Shown here piece after piece: positions 27,086-38,282 of a stretch of 43,651 nucleotides of DNA (position 1 is the stretch's first letter; each line of letters begins with the position of its first letter). The notes beneath the pieces were generated by a model. It saw nothing but the letters and a program-made list of their open reading frames with translations, was not told the origin of the DNA and searched no databases. Location: the NCBI GenBank assembly GCA_028282725.1, contig JANQHF010000064.1, positions 1 to 43,651 of the forward strand, written 5' to 3'. The translations under genes and the position numbers were made by a program. This DNA is from Saprospiraceae bacterium (lineage in GTDB: Bacteria > Bacteroidota > Bacteroidia > Chitinophagales > Saprospiraceae).

Positions 27086-28132
27086 CTATTTGTTTTGAGG
27101 GCGAAGACTTCTGACAGTTCTTCCGGCCCGCCACATCTCTGACTCTCTTAGCTCTGCCAGTTCTTCTTCAAGCTTCTCGCGATAGTCCGGTTGACTATTG
27201 CTGTCGATGGACAATTGGGCTTCATTCCCCGCAGCCACACTGTCATAAAGTTCTTCAAACACCGGTCTTGTGGCATCCCGGAATTTTTTCCACCAATCCA
27301 AGGCACCGCGCTGGGCCGTTGTAGAACAATTGGCATACATCCAATCCATTCCATTTTCAGCAATCAATGGATAGAGAGACTCTGTTGCCTCTTCGACCGT
27401 TTCATTAAAAGCCTCTGATGGGCTATGTCCCCTGCTACGAAGCAGGTCGTATTGGGCGGCAAATAAACCCTGGATCGCACCCATAAGGGTACCTCTTTCA
27501 CCTGTCAGGTCACTATACACTTCCCTCTTAAAGGTCGTTTCAAACAAATATCCCGAACCGATTCCGATACCCAGGGCGATGACCCTGTCATATGCCCTTC
27601 CTGTGGCGTCCTGGAAAATAGCATAACTTGAATTCAGCCCTTTCCCTGCGAGAAAAAGTCTTCTGAGGCTTGTTCCGCTTCCTTTGGGAGCTGCCAGGAT
27701 GACGTCGATGTTTTCGGGTGGGATGATGCCGGTACGCTCCTTGTATGTTATACCAAAACCATGAGAAAAGTAGAGAGCTTTACCATCGGTCAAAAATGGC
27801 TGTATTGTTGGCCAGGCAGCTATTTGTGCGGCATCCGATAATAAATACATGATAATCGTTCCTTTTTCCGCTGCCTCTTCTATAGAAAACAGCGTTTCTC
27901 CGGGCACCCAGCCATCATCGACTGCTTTATCATATGACTTTGAAGGCGACCGTTGTCCAACGATCACTTTAAATCCATTATCCCTGAGATTCATTGCCTG
28001 CCCAGGCCCTTGCACACCATATCCAATAACCGCAATGGTTTCATCTTTTAATATTTCGCGCGCTTTTGACAAGGGATATTCTTCCCTCATTACTACGTTT
28101 TCTTCAACACCTCCAAAATTTAATTTTGCCAT
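27086..28132 (-). CDS. ilvC: Ketol-acid reductoisomerase
   Basis: 348 residues. Converts acetolactate or acetohydroxybutyrate to the dihydroxy acid with NAD(P)H, the second common step of Val/Ile synthesis. The Rossmann motif AVIGYGVQGPGQAMNLRD is followed by VIVGQRSPSKSYDKAVDDGW, APKGSGTSLRRLF and FKREVYSDLTGERGTLMGAIQGLFAAQYD. The variant spacing (no HGF-APKGPGH pattern) is the form common in Bacteroidota. Last gene of the leu-ilv operon, 43 nt after ilvN. Confidence 0.95.
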   Translation of the reverse strand: MAKLNFGGVEENVVMREEYPLSKAREILKDETIAVIGYGVQGPGQAMNLRDNGFKVIVGQRSPSKSYDKAVDDGWVPGETLFSIEEAAEKGTIIMYLLSDAAQIAAWPTIQPFLTDGKALYFSHGFGITYKERTGIIPPENIDVILAAPKGSGTSLRRLFLAGKGLNSSYAIFQDATGRAYDRVIALGIGIGSGYLFETTFKREVYSDLTGERGTLMGAIQGLFAAQYDLLRSRGHSPSEAFNETVEEATESLYPLIAENGMDWMYANCSTTAQRGALDWWKKFRDATRPVFEELYDSVAAGNEAQLSIDSNSQPDYREKLEEELAELRESEMWRAGRTVRSLRPQNK

Positions 28133-28175
28133 GATAATTAAGTCTGTTTATTGATATTAATTGCTTGAATAAGCA

Positions 28176-28718
28176 CTACTGGACTTCTATTCCTTCCTCC
28201 AGTGATTTTAAATACTTGTTTAATCTTTCCATTGGTTTGACGACAGCTACACGACCGGATCTTACAAATTCATAAACACCAATCTTTCGAAATTCTTCGA
28301 GGAGTGCCTCTGTCTCCTCCTGATGACCGGTTTTTTCTACTACGACATATTCTTTTTCAATATTCAGAATTCTGGCGTTGTGTCGTCTGATCAGAGATTC
28401 GACCTGGTCGCTGTGATACATTGCCTCTGACGGCACTTTATAAAGCGCTATTTCCTGATAAACGATCTCGTCATTTCTATAATAAAATGCCTTTAGTACA
28501 TCCACCTGCTTGTCGATTTGGGCAACTATTTTCTTGACCACGGTTTCAGTTAAATCCAGGACAATCGTAAAGCGGTGAATACCCTCTATCGAAGATTGAG
28601 ACACCGTCAAACTCTCAATATTGATTTTTCTCCTGGTGATCAAACCCACGATCCGAGACAATATCCCGGACTTATTCTCGCTAAATACGGTGATGGTAAA
28701 TGTTTCGTTCATGATCAT
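28176..28718 (-). CDS. ilvN: Acetolactate synthase small (regulatory) subunit
   Basis: 180 residues. An N-terminal ACT domain (FTITVFSENKSGILSRIVGLITRRKINIESLTVSQSS) and a second regulatory domain (GVYEFVRSGRVAVVKP). It stimulates the large subunit and gives valine feedback inhibition. The start ATG (28716-28718) overlaps the ilvB stop codon by one base (TAATG); an alternative ATG two codons later (28712) is equally good. Confidence 0.93.
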   Translation of the reverse strand: MIMNETFTITVFSENKSGILSRIVGLITRRKINIESLTVSQSSIEGIHRFTIVLDLTETVVKKIVAQIDKQVDVLKAFYYRNDEIVYQEIALYKVPSEAMYHSDQVESLIRRHNARILNIEKEYVVVEKTGHQEETEALLEEFRKIGVYEFVRSGRVAVVKPMERLNKYLKSLEEGIEVQ

Positions 28719-30457
28719 TATTCTAATACAATTTCATCAACTGCCTTACCTGAAGCAATCATTGGAAATACGTTTTCCTCTTTACGCACCATAACGTGCA
28801 AGAGAAAAGGTCCGTCATATGTCAACATTTCCCGTATCCCTTCTTCTATATCCCCGGCATTGTCAACCTTCCTGCCCGGGACTCCAAATCCTTCTGCGAT
28901 TTTGACAAAATCCGGATTTGTGAGCTCGACAGCGCTATATCTTTTCTCAAAAAACAATTCCTGCCATTGCCGGACCATTCCCAAATGTTCATTGTCCAGG
29001 ATCAGGATTTTTACAGCTACGTTATGTTGACTACACACTCCAAGTTCTTGCAGGGTCATTTGAAATCCACCGTCTCCAATGATGGCAACCACAACTTTGT
29101 CAGACACGGCAAACTTGGCCCCAATTGCCGCCGGCAAACCATATCCCATTGTACCGGCTCCTCCTGAAGACACCCAAAGATCTCTGCCCAGATAGTCATA
29201 ATACCTGGCCGCTGCCATTTGATGTTGTCCAACATCGGTCACAACAATGGCCTGCCCACTGGTCTGATCAGACACCTCTTTGATCACTCGCCCCATGGTC
29301 AACCCTCCTTCCTTGTTCTTCCGGAGATCTTGTTTAATGACCTTTTCGTATTCCATTGCATCACAATCCCTGAATTCCTGCAACCACTCAGGATAAGTCT
29401 TTTCATTTACCAGGGGAAGCAATTTTTGGATAGCGTCCCTGGCGTCCGCCAGAATAGGTACATCCACATGAACATTCTTATTGATTTCTGCAGAGTCAAT
29501 TTCTATGTGAATCTTTTTTGCCTGCCTGGCATAGGCGTTTAATCTTCCCGTAACACGGTCATCAAATCGCATCCCGATCGCGATCAATAAATCGCACTGA
29601 TTCGTTTTGATATTCGGCCCATAATTTCCATGCATACCAAGCATGCCTATGTATTGTTCATGATTGGTCGGAATGGTCGACAGTCCGTGGATGGTACATC
29701 CTACGGGAATGCCCGTTTTTTCTACGAACTTCAGAAAGTCGTCCTGGGCCTTGGCTATGTGAATACCGTGACCGGCAAGAATCAATGGTTTTTTGGCTTC
29801 ATTGATTAAAGCAGCTGCTTCTTCAAGCGCATCTTGCTTGACCTTGGGTCTTGGATGATAAGATCTGATCCTGACTTTCTTTGAAGTGGGTAGATAATCG
29901 AATTCTTCAACCTGGGCATCTTTTGTAATATCAATCAATACCGGTCCGGGCCGCCCTGTATTGGCTATGTAGAAGGCCTTAGCAAAAATCTCAGGAATCT
30001 CCTCGGCATCGATTATCTGGTAATTCCACTTGGTAATAGATGTTGTACATCCGATCACATCAATTTCCTGGAAAGCATCGCTGCCCAGAAGATGGCTAAA
30101 GACCTGACCGGTAATACAAACGACCGGTGTGCTGTCCATTAAGGCATCACCAAGCCCGGTGAAGAGATTTGTAGCTCCCGGGCCACTGGTAGCCATGGCC
30201 ACACCGGTTTTTCTGGTCACCCGTGCATATCCTTGGGCTGCATGAATGGCTCCCTGTTCATGCCTTGTTAAAATGTGCCTTACCTTGTCTTTATAATCAA
30301 AAAGACTGTCGTATACCGGCATAATGGCGCCTCCGGGATATCCGAAAATCACATCAACATCATGTTTCACCAGAGACTCCAGAACAGCACGTGCTCCGGA
30401 CATTCTTACCGGTGTCGAAATTGTTGCCTCCGTTGATACTGACTGTGCCTTGTTCAT
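28718..30457 (-). CDS. ilvB: Acetolactate synthase large (catalytic) subunit
   Basis: 579 residues. ThDP-dependent condensation of pyruvate with pyruvate or 2-oxobutyrate. The N-terminal domain shows [13 protein letters not shown] and the ThDP activator glutamate in [17 protein letters not shown]. The C-terminal domain carries the ThDP-binding [13 protein letters not shown]…[18 protein letters not shown] motif. Lies 17 nt after ilvD and overlaps ilvN by one base. Confidence 0.96.
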   Translation of the reverse strand: MNKAQSVSTEATISTPVRMSGARAVLESLVKHDVDVIFGYPGGAIMPVYDSLFDYKDKVRHILTRHEQGAIHAAQGYARVTRKTGVAMATSGPGATNLFTGLGDALMDSTPVVCITGQVFSHLLGSDAFQEIDVIGCTTSITKWNYQIIDAEEIPEIFAKAFYIANTGRPGPVLIDITKDAQVEEFDYLPTSKKVRIRSYHPRPKVKQDALEEAAALINEAKKPLILAGHGIHIAKAQDDFLKFVEKTGIPVGCTIHGLSTIPTNHEQYIGMLGMHGNYGPNIKTNQCDLLIAIGMRFDDRVTGRLNAYARQAKKIHIEIDSAEINKNVHVDVPILADARDAIQKLLPLVNEKTYPEWLQEFRDCDAMEYEKVIKQDLRKNKEGGLTMGRVIKEVSDQTSGQAIVVTDVGQHQMAAARYYDYLGRDLWVSSGGAGTMGYGLPAAIGAKFAVSDKVVVAIIGDGGFQMTLQELGVCSQHNVAVKILILDNEHLGMVRQWQELFFEKRYSAVELTNPDFVKIAEGFGVPGRKVDNAGDIEEGIREMLTYDGPFLLHVMVRKEENVFPMIASGKAVDEIVLE

Positions 30458-30474
30458 TACATCCTATTTATCAT

Positions 30475-32148
30475 TTATGACATTCCATCCGTTACACAAC
30501 CCTCACTGGCGGTGGAAACGTTATATCGGTACTTTTTCAAAATTCCGGTAACCGGACTGTCAGGTCTTTTCCAAATTTGTCGTCTTCGCTCTAATTCCTC
30601 ATCAGACAAATCAATTATTAATTGGTCCCTTTCGGCATCGATAGTGATCAGATCGCCATCTTCTATTAATGCAATGGGTCCGCCTTCAAAAGATTCTGGT
30701 GTGATATGACCTACAACAAATCCATGTGTACCTCCGGAAAATCTTCCATCTGTAATCAATGCAACTTTCTTGCCGAGTCCGGCACCCATGATCAGAGATG
30801 TCGGTTTCAACATTTCCGGCATACCAGGTCCACCTTTTGGTCCACAATATCTGATCACAATGACCTCTCCTTCCTGTACCCGTCGGTTCAGAATTGCATT
30901 ATTGGCCTCTTTTTCCGAATTAAATACGCGGGCAGGTCCGAAGAACCGAAGTCCTTCCTTTCCCGTAATTTTTGCAACAGATCCTTCCGGAGCCAGATTT
31001 CCATATAATATCCTCAAATGGCCAGAGGACTTGATCGGATTATCGATGGAACGGACAATTTCCTGGTTTTGATCCAGGTGACTAAATTCTGCGAGGTTTT
31101 CCTCTATCGTTTTGCCTGTGACCGTCAGACAATGTCCATGTATGAGTCCTTCATCCAACATTAACTTCATCACTCCGGGCAGGCCTCCCACATTGTGCAA
31201 ATCCTCCATAACGTACTGACCGCTGGGTTTAAGGTCTGCCAGCAATGAAGTGGAATTACTTATACGCGTAAAATCGTTGATGTTCAAATTGACCCCACAG
31301 GATTTAGCCATTGCAATAAGGTGCATCACGGCATTTGTGGATCCACCTAAAACCATGATCGTCCGAATGGCATTTTCAAAGGATTCATAAGTCATTATAT
31401 CCCTTGGTTTGATGTCTTTTTCCAACAGGAGCTTAATGGCTCTTCCTGCCTGCAGACTTTCATCTTGCTTAATATGGCTGGTGGCAGGATTGGATGCATT
31501 ACCGGGCAGACTCATTCCCATAGCCTCAATTGCGGATGCCATGGTATTTGCAGTATACATTCCTCCACAGGCACCTGCAGAAGGACAGGCATTTCTTTTG
31601 ATTGCCCTGAATTCTTCATCATTAATCTCACCGTTAATTTTTTGGCCCAGGGCTTCGAATGCAGAAACAATATCGAGCTTCTGACCTTTGTATCGTCCTG
31701 GTTTTATTGTGCCTCCATAAACCAGAATTGACGGCCGGTTCAATCTTCCCAATGCCATCATAGCACCTGGCATATTTTTGTCGCAACCCACAATAGCGAC
31801 AATTCCGTCATACCATTGAGCGGATACAACGGTTTCGATCGAATCCGCAATAATATCTCTTGAAGGCAGAGAGTACCGCATACCATCCGTACCCATTGAT
31901 ATTCCATCACTTACCCCAATTGTATGGAAAATAAGACCAATTAAATTTTGCTCCTGAACTCCTGTCTTTACCCTTGTCGCCAATTCGTTAAGATGCATAT
32001 TACAAGGGTTGCCTTCCCATCCGGTGCTCACTATTCCGACCTGTGGTTTTTTCAAGTCTTCCTCAGTCAAACCAATAGCATGAAGCATCGCCTGGGCAGC
32101 AGGCTGCTGTTCGTTTTGCGACACGTTCTTGCTGTATTTGTTGAGCAT
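30475..32148 (-). CDS. ilvD: Dihydroxy-acid dehydratase
   Basis: 557 residues. Dehydrates the dihydroxy acid to 2-oxo acids for Val, Ile and Leu. Fe-S cluster cysteine motifs are [11 protein letters not shown] and [26 protein letters not shown] and [12 protein letters not shown] are also typical. Lies 10 nt after leuB. As an Fe-S enzyme it depends on cluster supply such as the isc set in this window. Confidence 0.96.
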   Translation of the reverse strand: MLNKYSKNVSQNEQQPAAQAMLHAIGLTEEDLKKPQVGIVSTGWEGNPCNMHLNELATRVKTGVQEQNLIGLIFHTIGVSDGISMGTDGMRYSLPSRDIIADSIETVVSAQWYDGIVAIVGCDKNMPGAMMALGRLNRPSILVYGGTIKPGRYKGQKLDIVSAFEALGQKINGEINDEEFRAIKRNACPSAGACGGMYTANTMASAIEAMGMSLPGNASNPATSHIKQDESLQAGRAIKLLLEKDIKPRDIMTYESFENAIRTIMVLGGSTNAVMHLIAMAKSCGVNLNINDFTRISNSTSLLADLKPSGQYVMEDLHNVGGLPGVMKLMLDEGLIHGHCLTVTGKTIEENLAEFSHLDQNQEIVRSIDNPIKSSGHLRILYGNLAPEGSVAKITGKEGLRFFGPARVFNSEKEANNAILNRRVQEGEVIVIRYCGPKGGPGMPEMLKPTSLIMGAGLGKKVALITDGRFSGGTHGFVVGHITPESFEGGPIALIEDGDLITIDAERDQLIIDLSDEELERRRQIWKRPDSPVTGILKKYRYNVSTASEGCVTDGMS

Positions 32149-32158
32149 TCGTTGAACT

Positions 32159-33268
32159 TTATATTATGCTGTAACTGCTTTCTTTTAAACTCTTGAGGTT
32201 GAGTTCCTCGCCTAAAATCAGTGACTCAACGATATCTCCGAACTGACTACAACTATAAGCTACTTCCGGATTCAGATCCGTAGTCATTACACTTTTCTCC
32301 ATGCAGGTCTCTATAGCTGCATGGATGGTTCGGGCTTCCTGTAGCATATCGAAGTGTTCGAACATCATAGCAACTGAAAGAATCATGGCGGCAGGATTGG
32401 CAATATCTTTTCCTGCTCCTTCGGGAAATGAACCATGAACCGGCTCAAACAAGCATCTTCGTTTACCAATGGAGGCTGAAGGCAACAAGCCTAGTGATCC
32501 TGCGATCACACTTGCTTCATCAGATAGTATATCACCAAATAGATTTGCTGTCAAAATGACGTCAAAGCGCTTTGGATTTAAAATCAACTGCATGGCAGCA
32601 TTGTCGACATACAAGTGATATAATTCCACTTGGGGATATTCCTTGGAAATTTCGTCAACCGTTTCTCTCCAAAATCTTGAGGACTCCAAAACATTTGCCT
32701 TATCAACAAGACAGAGTTCCTTCCTTCTGTTCATGGCGGTTTTGAATGCAGCATGTGCAATTCGCTTGATTTCATTTTTCTTATAGAACATCGTATCGAA
32801 GGCCTCGGAATTATCTTTGTTTCGACCACTTTCTCCAAAATATATGCCCCCTGTCAATTCCCTGTATATAACAAAGTCTGCTCCCTGGATCCTTTCATTC
32901 TTTATAGGTGACAATCCGATTAATTTGTCATAGGCCTTTACAGGTCTGATATTGGCATAAAGCCCCAGTGCTTTTCTCAATCCGAGTAGACCTTGTTCAG
33001 GTCTAACCTTAAGTGTCGGATCCGCGTATTTTGGAGAACCGATCGCACCCAACAGGACAGCATCAGCATCAAGCGAGATTTCCAGGGTTTCCTCTGGCAG
33101 AGGGTTGCCGGTTTTGTCTATTGCAATACCACCGATCATTGCCTCTTTGGTCTTAAAATTATGACCAAACTTGTCCTCAATGGCCTTCAAAGTCTTAAGT
33201 CCCTGTGCCATTACTTCAGGACCGATTCCATCACCGGGCAGAATAGCAATGTTTTTTTGAATACCCAT
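32159..33268 (-). CDS. leuB: 3-isopropylmalate dehydrogenase
   Basis: 369 residues from ATG 33268; the frame is open further back, but [19 protein letters not shown] is the family N-terminus and the start falls one base after the leuD stop. NAD-dependent oxidative decarboxylation of 3-isopropylmalate. Conserved [62 protein letters not shown] and [18 protein letters not shown]. Confidence 0.95.
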   Translation of the reverse strand: MGIQKNIAILPGDGIGPEVMAQGLKTLKAIEDKFGHNFKTKEAMIGGIAIDKTGNPLPEETLEISLDADAVLLGAIGSPKYADPTLKVRPEQGLLGLRKALGLYANIRPVKAYDKLIGLSPIKNERIQGADFVIYRELTGGIYFGESGRNKDNSEAFDTMFYKKNEIKRIAHAAFKTAMNRRKELCLVDKANVLESSRFWRETVDEISKEYPQVELYHLYVDNAAMQLILNPKRFDVILTANLFGDILSDEASVIAGSLGLLPSASIGKRRCLFEPVHGSFPEGAGKDIANPAAMILSVAMMFEHFDMLQEARTIHAAIETCMEKSVMTTDLNPEVAYSCSQFGDIVESLILGEELNLKSLKESSYSII

Positions 33269-33269
33269 G

Positions 33270-33863
33270 TCAGTAGATTTGTTGTTGTTTTTCAAATGTT
33301 TCAATTTCAGCTTCTAAGGAAAGAAGAAAGTCCAAGTCGTCATAACCATTTAACAAACACATCTTCTTATATGGATCAATCCCGAACGAGAAGGCATGTT
33401 CCGTTCCCAGAATCCTGAAATTTTGTCGTGCAAGATCTACGTGGAATTCTACTTCGGGATTTTCTTCGACAGCCTGAAAAATAGTCGTCATCTGTTCATT
33501 CGTCAGCTGTACAGGCAACAATCCATTATTCAGGGAATTGCCCTTAAAAATATCGGCAAAAAAACTGGAAACTACTACGCGGATTCCGTAGTCATAAAGT
33601 GCCCATGCAGCATGCTCCCTGCTCGACCCACAACCAAAGTTTTGGCCTGCCACGAGAATGCTTCCCTTATAGCGTGAATTATTAAGCACAAAATCTCGTA
33701 TTTCTGTTCCGCTTCGATCGTACCGCCAATCGCGAAATAGGTTATCACCGAAACCTTCTCTTGTAGTCGCTTTTAAAAATCGTGCGGGAATGATCTGGTC
33801 AGTATCGACATGTTCGATAGGTAATGGTATGGCAGTGGACTGTATTTGTTCAAATTTTTCCAT
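33270..33863 (-). CDS. leuD: 3-isopropylmalate dehydratase small subunit
   Basis: 197 residues. The swivel domain of isopropylmalate isomerase, with [18 protein letters not shown] and the [15 protein letters not shown] signature. Works with LeuC, the product of the gene 2 nt upstream. Confidence 0.96.
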   Translation of the reverse strand: MEKFEQIQSTAIPLPIEHVDTDQIIPARFLKATTREGFGDNLFRDWRYDRSGTEIRDFVLNNSRYKGSILVAGQNFGCGSSREHAAWALYDYGIRVVVSSFFADIFKGNSLNNGLLPVQLTNEQMTTIFQAVEENPEVEFHVDLARQNFRILGTEHAFSFGIDPYKKMCLLNGYDDLDFLLSLEAEIETFEKQQQIY

Positions 33864-33865
33864 GG

Positions 33866-35230
33866 CTACAACTCTTTTCTTATATCTACAATCTTTCCAT
33901 TGATGGCAGCAGCCGCAGCCGTCAGCGGACTTGCTAAAATGGTCCTTGCACCAGGTCCTTGTCTTCCTTCAAAGTTTCGATTAGAAGTACTCACACAATA
34001 CTCGCCCGAAGGAATTTTGTCTTCATTCATACCAAGACATGCCGAACATCCCGGTTCTCTTAGTTGAAAGCCTGCATCTTCAAAAATGCGATCCAAACCC
34101 TCTTCCCTGGCTTGTTTTTCAACTCGCTTGGATCCCGGGATGATCATGACCTGGACATCATCCGACTTTCTCTTTCCTTTGACAAAATCGGCCACCAGTC
34201 TCAAATCTTCGATCCGGCTATTGGTACAACTGCCAATAAAGACATGTTGAATTTTTTTCCCTAAAAGAGAGTCTCCATTATTCAGACCCATATAGGAAAG
34301 GGGTTTGGCATCAGCGGTGTTTGGAATGGCCTCTGTTACTTTCATACCCATACCAGGGTTGGTACCATAAGTGACCATCGGCTCGATATCGGCTGCATCG
34401 AAATGATACTCCGTATCAAATACAGCACCCGGGTCAGAGGTCAATGATCTCCAGAATTGAACAGCCTCAGGCAATACGGCAGGATCACCGGAAAAATGAT
34501 CTTTCACATAATCTATCGTTATATCATCAGGAGCAATCAGACCGCCCCGAGCCCCCATTTCAATACTCATATTGCAGACTGTCATTCGTGCTTCCATCGA
34601 AAGATTGCGAATTGTACTTCCCGCATATTCCACGAAATGTCCGGTTGCTCCACCAGTCCCCAGTTTTGAAATGATATAGAGAATTACATCTTTAGCAAAG
34701 ACTCCCTTTTGCAATGTACCGTCCACGGTGATTCTCATATTCTTTGGTTTCCTGAGCACCAGGCATTGGGTAGCAAGGACTTGCTCTACCTGAGAAGTTC
34801 CGATTCCAAAAGCAATTGCCCCGAAAGCACCATGGGTGCTGGTATGGCTGTCACCACAGACAATGGTCATTCCGGGTTTGGTATATCCAAGCTCCGGACC
34901 AATCACATGTACAATCCCTTGTTTTTCATGGCCCAATCCAAACAATTCGACACCGAATTCGGCACAATTTTCATTCAGCGTTTTGACTTGCTTTCGGCTC
35001 AATGGCTCCGAAATTGGAAGATGCTGATTGATGGTAGGCACATTGTGATCAGCAGTAGCCAGGTTTTTATGCTTTCTGAAGACATCTCTGCCACGATTTC
35101 GCAACCCATCAAAGGCCTGTGGACTCGTTACCTCGTGAAGGAATTGCTGATCGATGTAGATCACCTCTGCACCTTCAACTTCGTGCACCTTATGTGCTTT
35201 CCAAATTTTATCGACTAGTGTCTTCTCCAT
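33866..35230 (-). CDS. leuC: 3-isopropylmalate dehydratase large subunit
   Basis: 454 residues. Aconitase-family 4Fe-4S enzyme, the isomerase of leucine synthesis. [51 protein letters not shown] and [13 protein letters not shown] provide the three cluster cysteines. A terminator-like hairpin lies 33-60 nt upstream, between leuA and this gene. Confidence 0.96.
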   Translation of the reverse strand: MEKTLVDKIWKAHKVHEVEGAEVIYIDQQFLHEVTSPQAFDGLRNRGRDVFRKHKNLATADHNVPTINQHLPISEPLSRKQVKTLNENCAEFGVELFGLGHEKQGIVHVIGPELGYTKPGMTIVCGDSHTSTHGAFGAIAFGIGTSQVEQVLATQCLVLRKPKNMRITVDGTLQKGVFAKDVILYIISKLGTGGATGHFVEYAGSTIRNLSMEARMTVCNMSIEMGARGGLIAPDDITIDYVKDHFSGDPAVLPEAVQFWRSLTSDPGAVFDTEYHFDAADIEPMVTYGTNPGMGMKVTEAIPNTADAKPLSYMGLNNGDSLLGKKIQHVFIGSCTNSRIEDLRLVADFVKGKRKSDDVQVMIIPGSKRVEKQAREEGLDRIFEDAGFQLREPGCSACLGMNEDKIPSGEYCVSTSNRNFEGRQGPGARTILASPLTAAAAAINGKIVDIRKEL

Positions 35231-35263
35231 GTGATTTGCTCGAAATATCCTTCTATTAAAAAG

Positions 35264-35289
35264 GCCTGTAAAGTTTTGTCTTTACAGGC
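35264..35289 (-). terminator. Terminator-like hairpin between leuA and leuC
   Basis: Read on the minus strand, GCCTGTAAAG and CTTTACAGGC form a perfect 10-bp stem around a 6-nt loop, followed by CTTTTTAATAG. It lies about 30 nt after the leuA stop and ahead of leuC, inside what is otherwise a tight operon. It could partly terminate, stabilise the leuA mRNA 3' end, or be an attenuation site; no leader peptide is seen in the 90-nt gap. Confidence 0.7.
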
Positions 35290-35320
35290 TGATCGTTTAC
35301 TAGTTAATTGTTGTTTATTA

Positions 35321-36478
35321 TTACGCTACTGCTACTTCAATATTTTTCCAAATAACATTTAAATCTTCATCTTCAACTGCTTTTTTACTGTCAGCAATCT
35401 CCAGAAAAATCTTATAAGCAGCATCCAATTCACGTTTTGTCAGGTTGATTCCCAATTCCTTAAATCTGTATGCCAATGCTGCTCGTCCGGAGCGCGCCGT
35501 CAGTACAATCATCGATTTGTCCACTCCAACTTCCTGCGGATCGATGATTTCATATGTATCCCTTGCCTTGATCACACCATCCTGGTGAATTCCGGAGGAA
35601 TGTGCAAAAGCATTTTCTCCTACGATGGCCTTGTTCGCCTGAACCGCCATACCCATTTCTGCAGAAACCTCCCGACTGATCGGGTTGAGCAATCGCGAAT
35701 TTACATCCGTATAAAATTCCTGGTTCAACCTGTGTTTGATAATCATGACAACTTCTTCCAGCGAACAGTTTCCTGCCCTTTCACCAATACCATTCATGGT
35801 GCACTCTATTTGAGTCGCCCCATTTTGAATGCCAGCGATGGAATTGGCCGTGGCCAAGCCCAGATCGTTGTGACAATGAACCGAGATCGTGCATTTATCA
35901 ATGCCTTTTACATGTTCTTTCAGAAACCTGATTTTAGCTCCCATTTCTTCTGGCAGGCAATAACCCGTTGTATCGGGTATATTCAAAACCGTTGCCCCGG
36001 CATTAACAACAGCCTGGATTACCTTCGCAAGAAACTCGTTATCTGTTCGTCCCGCATCCTCAGCGTAAAATTCAACATCCTCAACAAAGGATTTGGCATA
36101 GGACACAGCTCCAATTGCCCGTTCAATGACTTTTTCCCGTGTTGTGCGAAGTTTGTCAACAATATGAGAATCAGATGTTCCGAGACCAGTATGGATGCGA
36201 GGTCTTCTGGCAGTACTCAAAGCCTCGGCAGCAACTTTTATATCTTCTTTTACGGCTCTGGATAATCCACACACTGTGGCATGCTTGATAATCCGTCCAA
36301 TTTCCTGCACGGCTGCAAAATCACCCGGACTGCTGATTGGGAAACCAGCTTCGATAATATTTACTCCAAGTTCCTCCAACCTCTTGGCAAGTCGAAACTT
36401 CTGATCACTATCCAGCTTACATCCCGGTACTTGTTCTCCGTCCCGTAGTGTCGTATCAAATATATCGATATGTGTCAT
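35321..36478 (-). CDS. leuA: 2-isopropylmalate synthase, short form
   Basis: 385 residues. Condenses acetyl-CoA and 2-oxoisovalerate, the first committed step of leucine synthesis. HMGL-like TIM barrel with [59 protein letters not shown] and [20 protein letters not shown]. The protein ends soon after the barrel and a short subdomain, so the C-terminal leucine-binding regulatory domain of about 120 residues found in classical LeuA is absent. Homocitrate or citramalate synthases are related, but the operon (leuCDB follows) supports LeuA. First gene of the operon. Confidence 0.92.
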   Translation of the reverse strand: MTHIDIFDTTLRDGEQVPGCKLDSDQKFRLAKRLEELGVNIIEAGFPISSPGDFAAVQEIGRIIKHATVCGLSRAVKEDIKVAAEALSTARRPRIHTGLGTSDSHIVDKLRTTREKVIERAIGAVSYAKSFVEDVEFYAEDAGRTDNEFLAKVIQAVVNAGATVLNIPDTTGYCLPEEMGAKIRFLKEHVKGIDKCTISVHCHNDLGLATANSIAGIQNGATQIECTMNGIGERAGNCSLEEVVMIIKHRLNQEFYTDVNSRLLNPISREVSAEMGMAVQANKAIVGENAFAHSSGIHQDGVIKARDTYEIIDPQEVGVDKSMIVLTARSGRAALAYRFKELGINLTKRELDAAYKIFLEIADSKKAVEDEDLNVIWKNIEVAVA

Positions 36479-36583
36479 TGCAAATACGGCTATGATTGCA
36501 CATTAAATATATTTATCGCACTTTCATCCGGCGAATAAAAATAAAAGATAGCTACAACGCTTAACCGCATCAAATTTTATATA

Positions 36584-36591
36584 TATTTTTG
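36584..36591 (+). promoter_or_regulatory. Possible -7 box of the gene at 36624
   Basis: TATTTTTG matches TAnnTTTG and lies 32 nt before the ATG at 36624. The matching -33 position holds only TTAA, so support is weak. Confidence 0.3.
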
Positions 36592-36623
36592 ATTATCAGT
36601 GACTTATAAAGAAGAAAAATACA

Positions 36624-38177
36624 ATGCCCAGGCGCTCAACTGACAACTTATTAAAATTGATTACAAGGATGACTCCTGCAGAAAAAAGGGTCTTTCGGAT
36701 CAATGCTACCAGAAAAGGGGTAAAAAATGAAATTCTATTTTTAAATCTGTTTGACGTCCTTGAGCGTTCCGGCAAATATGATGAAGATGTGATTTTCAAA
36801 AAGATCCCATCCCTCAAAAAGGAGCAATTGCCCAATATAAAGGCCAATTTATATAGACAGATCCTATCCAGTCTTCGATATCAAAAGAGGCATACCCATT
36901 CTTTGATTGCCATCCGTGAGAATCTCGACTATGCACATATTTTACATGCAAAGGGTCTGTATAATGCCGCGCTTGATATCCTGGACAAAACGAAAAGAAT
37001 GGCATCGGAGACAGAACAAAGTCTTTCCACCCTGGCGGCACTGGAGTTGGAAAAGCATATAGAAGGATTATACATAACCGGTAGCATGTACCCCAAGGCA
37101 AAAGTTTTGAAGGATCAGACTTTGAATGCACTTCGCCAGGTGTCTGTCAATCACAGATTGTCCAATCTCTCCCTCTCACTATATGGCTTGTACCTTCAAT
37201 ATGGCTATGTAAAGGATGACAGGGATTACGATTTCATATCAGATTACTTTCGAAATAACCTGCCGGACATCGATCTGAACACCCTGGATTTTTATGGAAA
37301 GGTGTACTACTATCAATCCCACGTCTGGTATTATAATATGATACAGGACTTTCCCAATACATATAAATCTGCTCAACGATGGGTAGATTTGTTTATCAAT
37401 AATTCGGAACGTCAGGACCGCGAATTGACACTCTACATAAAAGGATTGCACAACGTTTTGAATTCTTTGTTCATGGCACAGCGCTATGACAAGTTTGCCC
37501 CTATGTACGAAGAGTTACTGCGATTGGGAGATACGCACAAGCAAAAAATGAATCGCGATCAGATGTCCACATATAAATTGATCGAGTTTACACATGGGAT
37601 CAACCAATTTTTCCTTACTGGAAATTTTAAGGGAGGTGCACAATATGTGATCCAGATTGCCAAGGCTATTGATCAAAACTATTTTGACTGGGATTTGAAC
37701 AGGATCATTCTCTTTAATTACAAAATTGCCTGTATTCATTTTTGCAATGGTGATTTGGGAAGCACCATTGGACACTTGAATTACATCACGAATCGCGTAT
37801 ATCCAAACTTCAGGGAGGACATTCAATGCTTTGCCAGGATCCTCAACCTGATTGCTCATTTTGATTTGGGAAATGAAGCTTTAGTGACACATCAAATCAA
37901 ATCGACTTATCGATATCTTTCCAAAATCGAACACCTTCAGGATACGCTCAGGTCTATTTTAAATTTTGTGCGTAGAATTCCCAGGATCAGTGAGGAAAAC
38001 CTGCGAAAGGAATTTACATCACTGAGAAATGAATTAATAAAAATTGAGCAAACCCAATTTGAAAGAAGACCATTCTTATACCTGGACATCATATCATGGC
38101 TGGAAAGCAAAATCGAAGATATCCCTGTGGGAGAAGTGATCAGAAGAAAGGTTCAAGTCAAATTGCAAGCCGTATAA
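36624..38177 (+). CDS. Helical-repeat protein of unknown function, Bacteroidota type
   Basis: 517 residues, no signal peptide and no catalytic motif. The start MPRRSTDNLLKLITRMTPAEKRVFRINATRKGVKNEILFLNLFDVLERSGKYDE resembles the N-terminus of a common Bacteroidota family (L..LI..M..aEKR.F). The rest is almost all amphipathic helix pairs with TPR-like spacing (YAHILHAKGLYNAALDILDKTKRMA…; YEELLRLGDTHKQKM…; GDLGSTIGHLNYITNRVYPNF), so an alpha-solenoid scaffold is likely. Divergent from leuA, with about 145 nt between. No function can be assigned. Confidence 0.75.
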   Translation: MPRRSTDNLLKLITRMTPAEKRVFRINATRKGVKNEILFLNLFDVLERSGKYDEDVIFKKIPSLKKEQLPNIKANLYRQILSSLRYQKRHTHSLIAIRENLDYAHILHAKGLYNAALDILDKTKRMASETEQSLSTLAALELEKHIEGLYITGSMYPKAKVLKDQTLNALRQVSVNHRLSNLSLSLYGLYLQYGYVKDDRDYDFISDYFRNNLPDIDLNTLDFYGKVYYYQSHVWYYNMIQDFPNTYKSAQRWVDLFINNSERQDRELTLYIKGLHNVLNSLFMAQRYDKFAPMYEELLRLGDTHKQKMNRDQMSTYKLIEFTHGINQFFLTGNFKGGAQYVIQIAKAIDQNYFDWDLNRIILFNYKIACIHFCNGDLGSTIGHLNYITNRVYPNFREDIQCFARILNLIAHFDLGNEALVTHQIKSTYRYLSKIEHLQDTLRSILNFVRRIPRISEENLRKEFTSLRNELIKIEQTQFERRPFLYLDIISWLESKIEDIPVGEVIRRKVQVKLQAV

Positions 38178-38247
38178 TTTTCGATTCTAAGTCTCAAAAA
38201 ATCAGTCATTTATAGTTGCATTGGCAATTGAAAAAAATCGAAGAAAA

Positions 38248-38278
38248 TTTGAATATTAGGTTGAAGCACATAGTTTTG
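38248..38278 (+). promoter_or_regulatory. Consensus Bacteroidota promoter of the aromatic operon
   Basis: TTTG (38248-38251), exactly 19 nt, then TAGTTTTG (38271-38278): a full match to the Bacteroidota -33 TTTG / -7 TAnnTTTG consensus. Transcription would start at about 38281-38284, right at the ATG (38283) of the leader peptide. Confidence 0.75.
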
Positions 38279-38282
38279 TTCC

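Noticed and set aside
36486-36566. Short minus-strand frame upstream of leuA starting MRLSVVAIFYFYSP, considered as a Leu/Val/Ile leader peptide
   Set aside because: Only one Leu, no run of regulatory codons, and no terminator hairpin between it and leuA.
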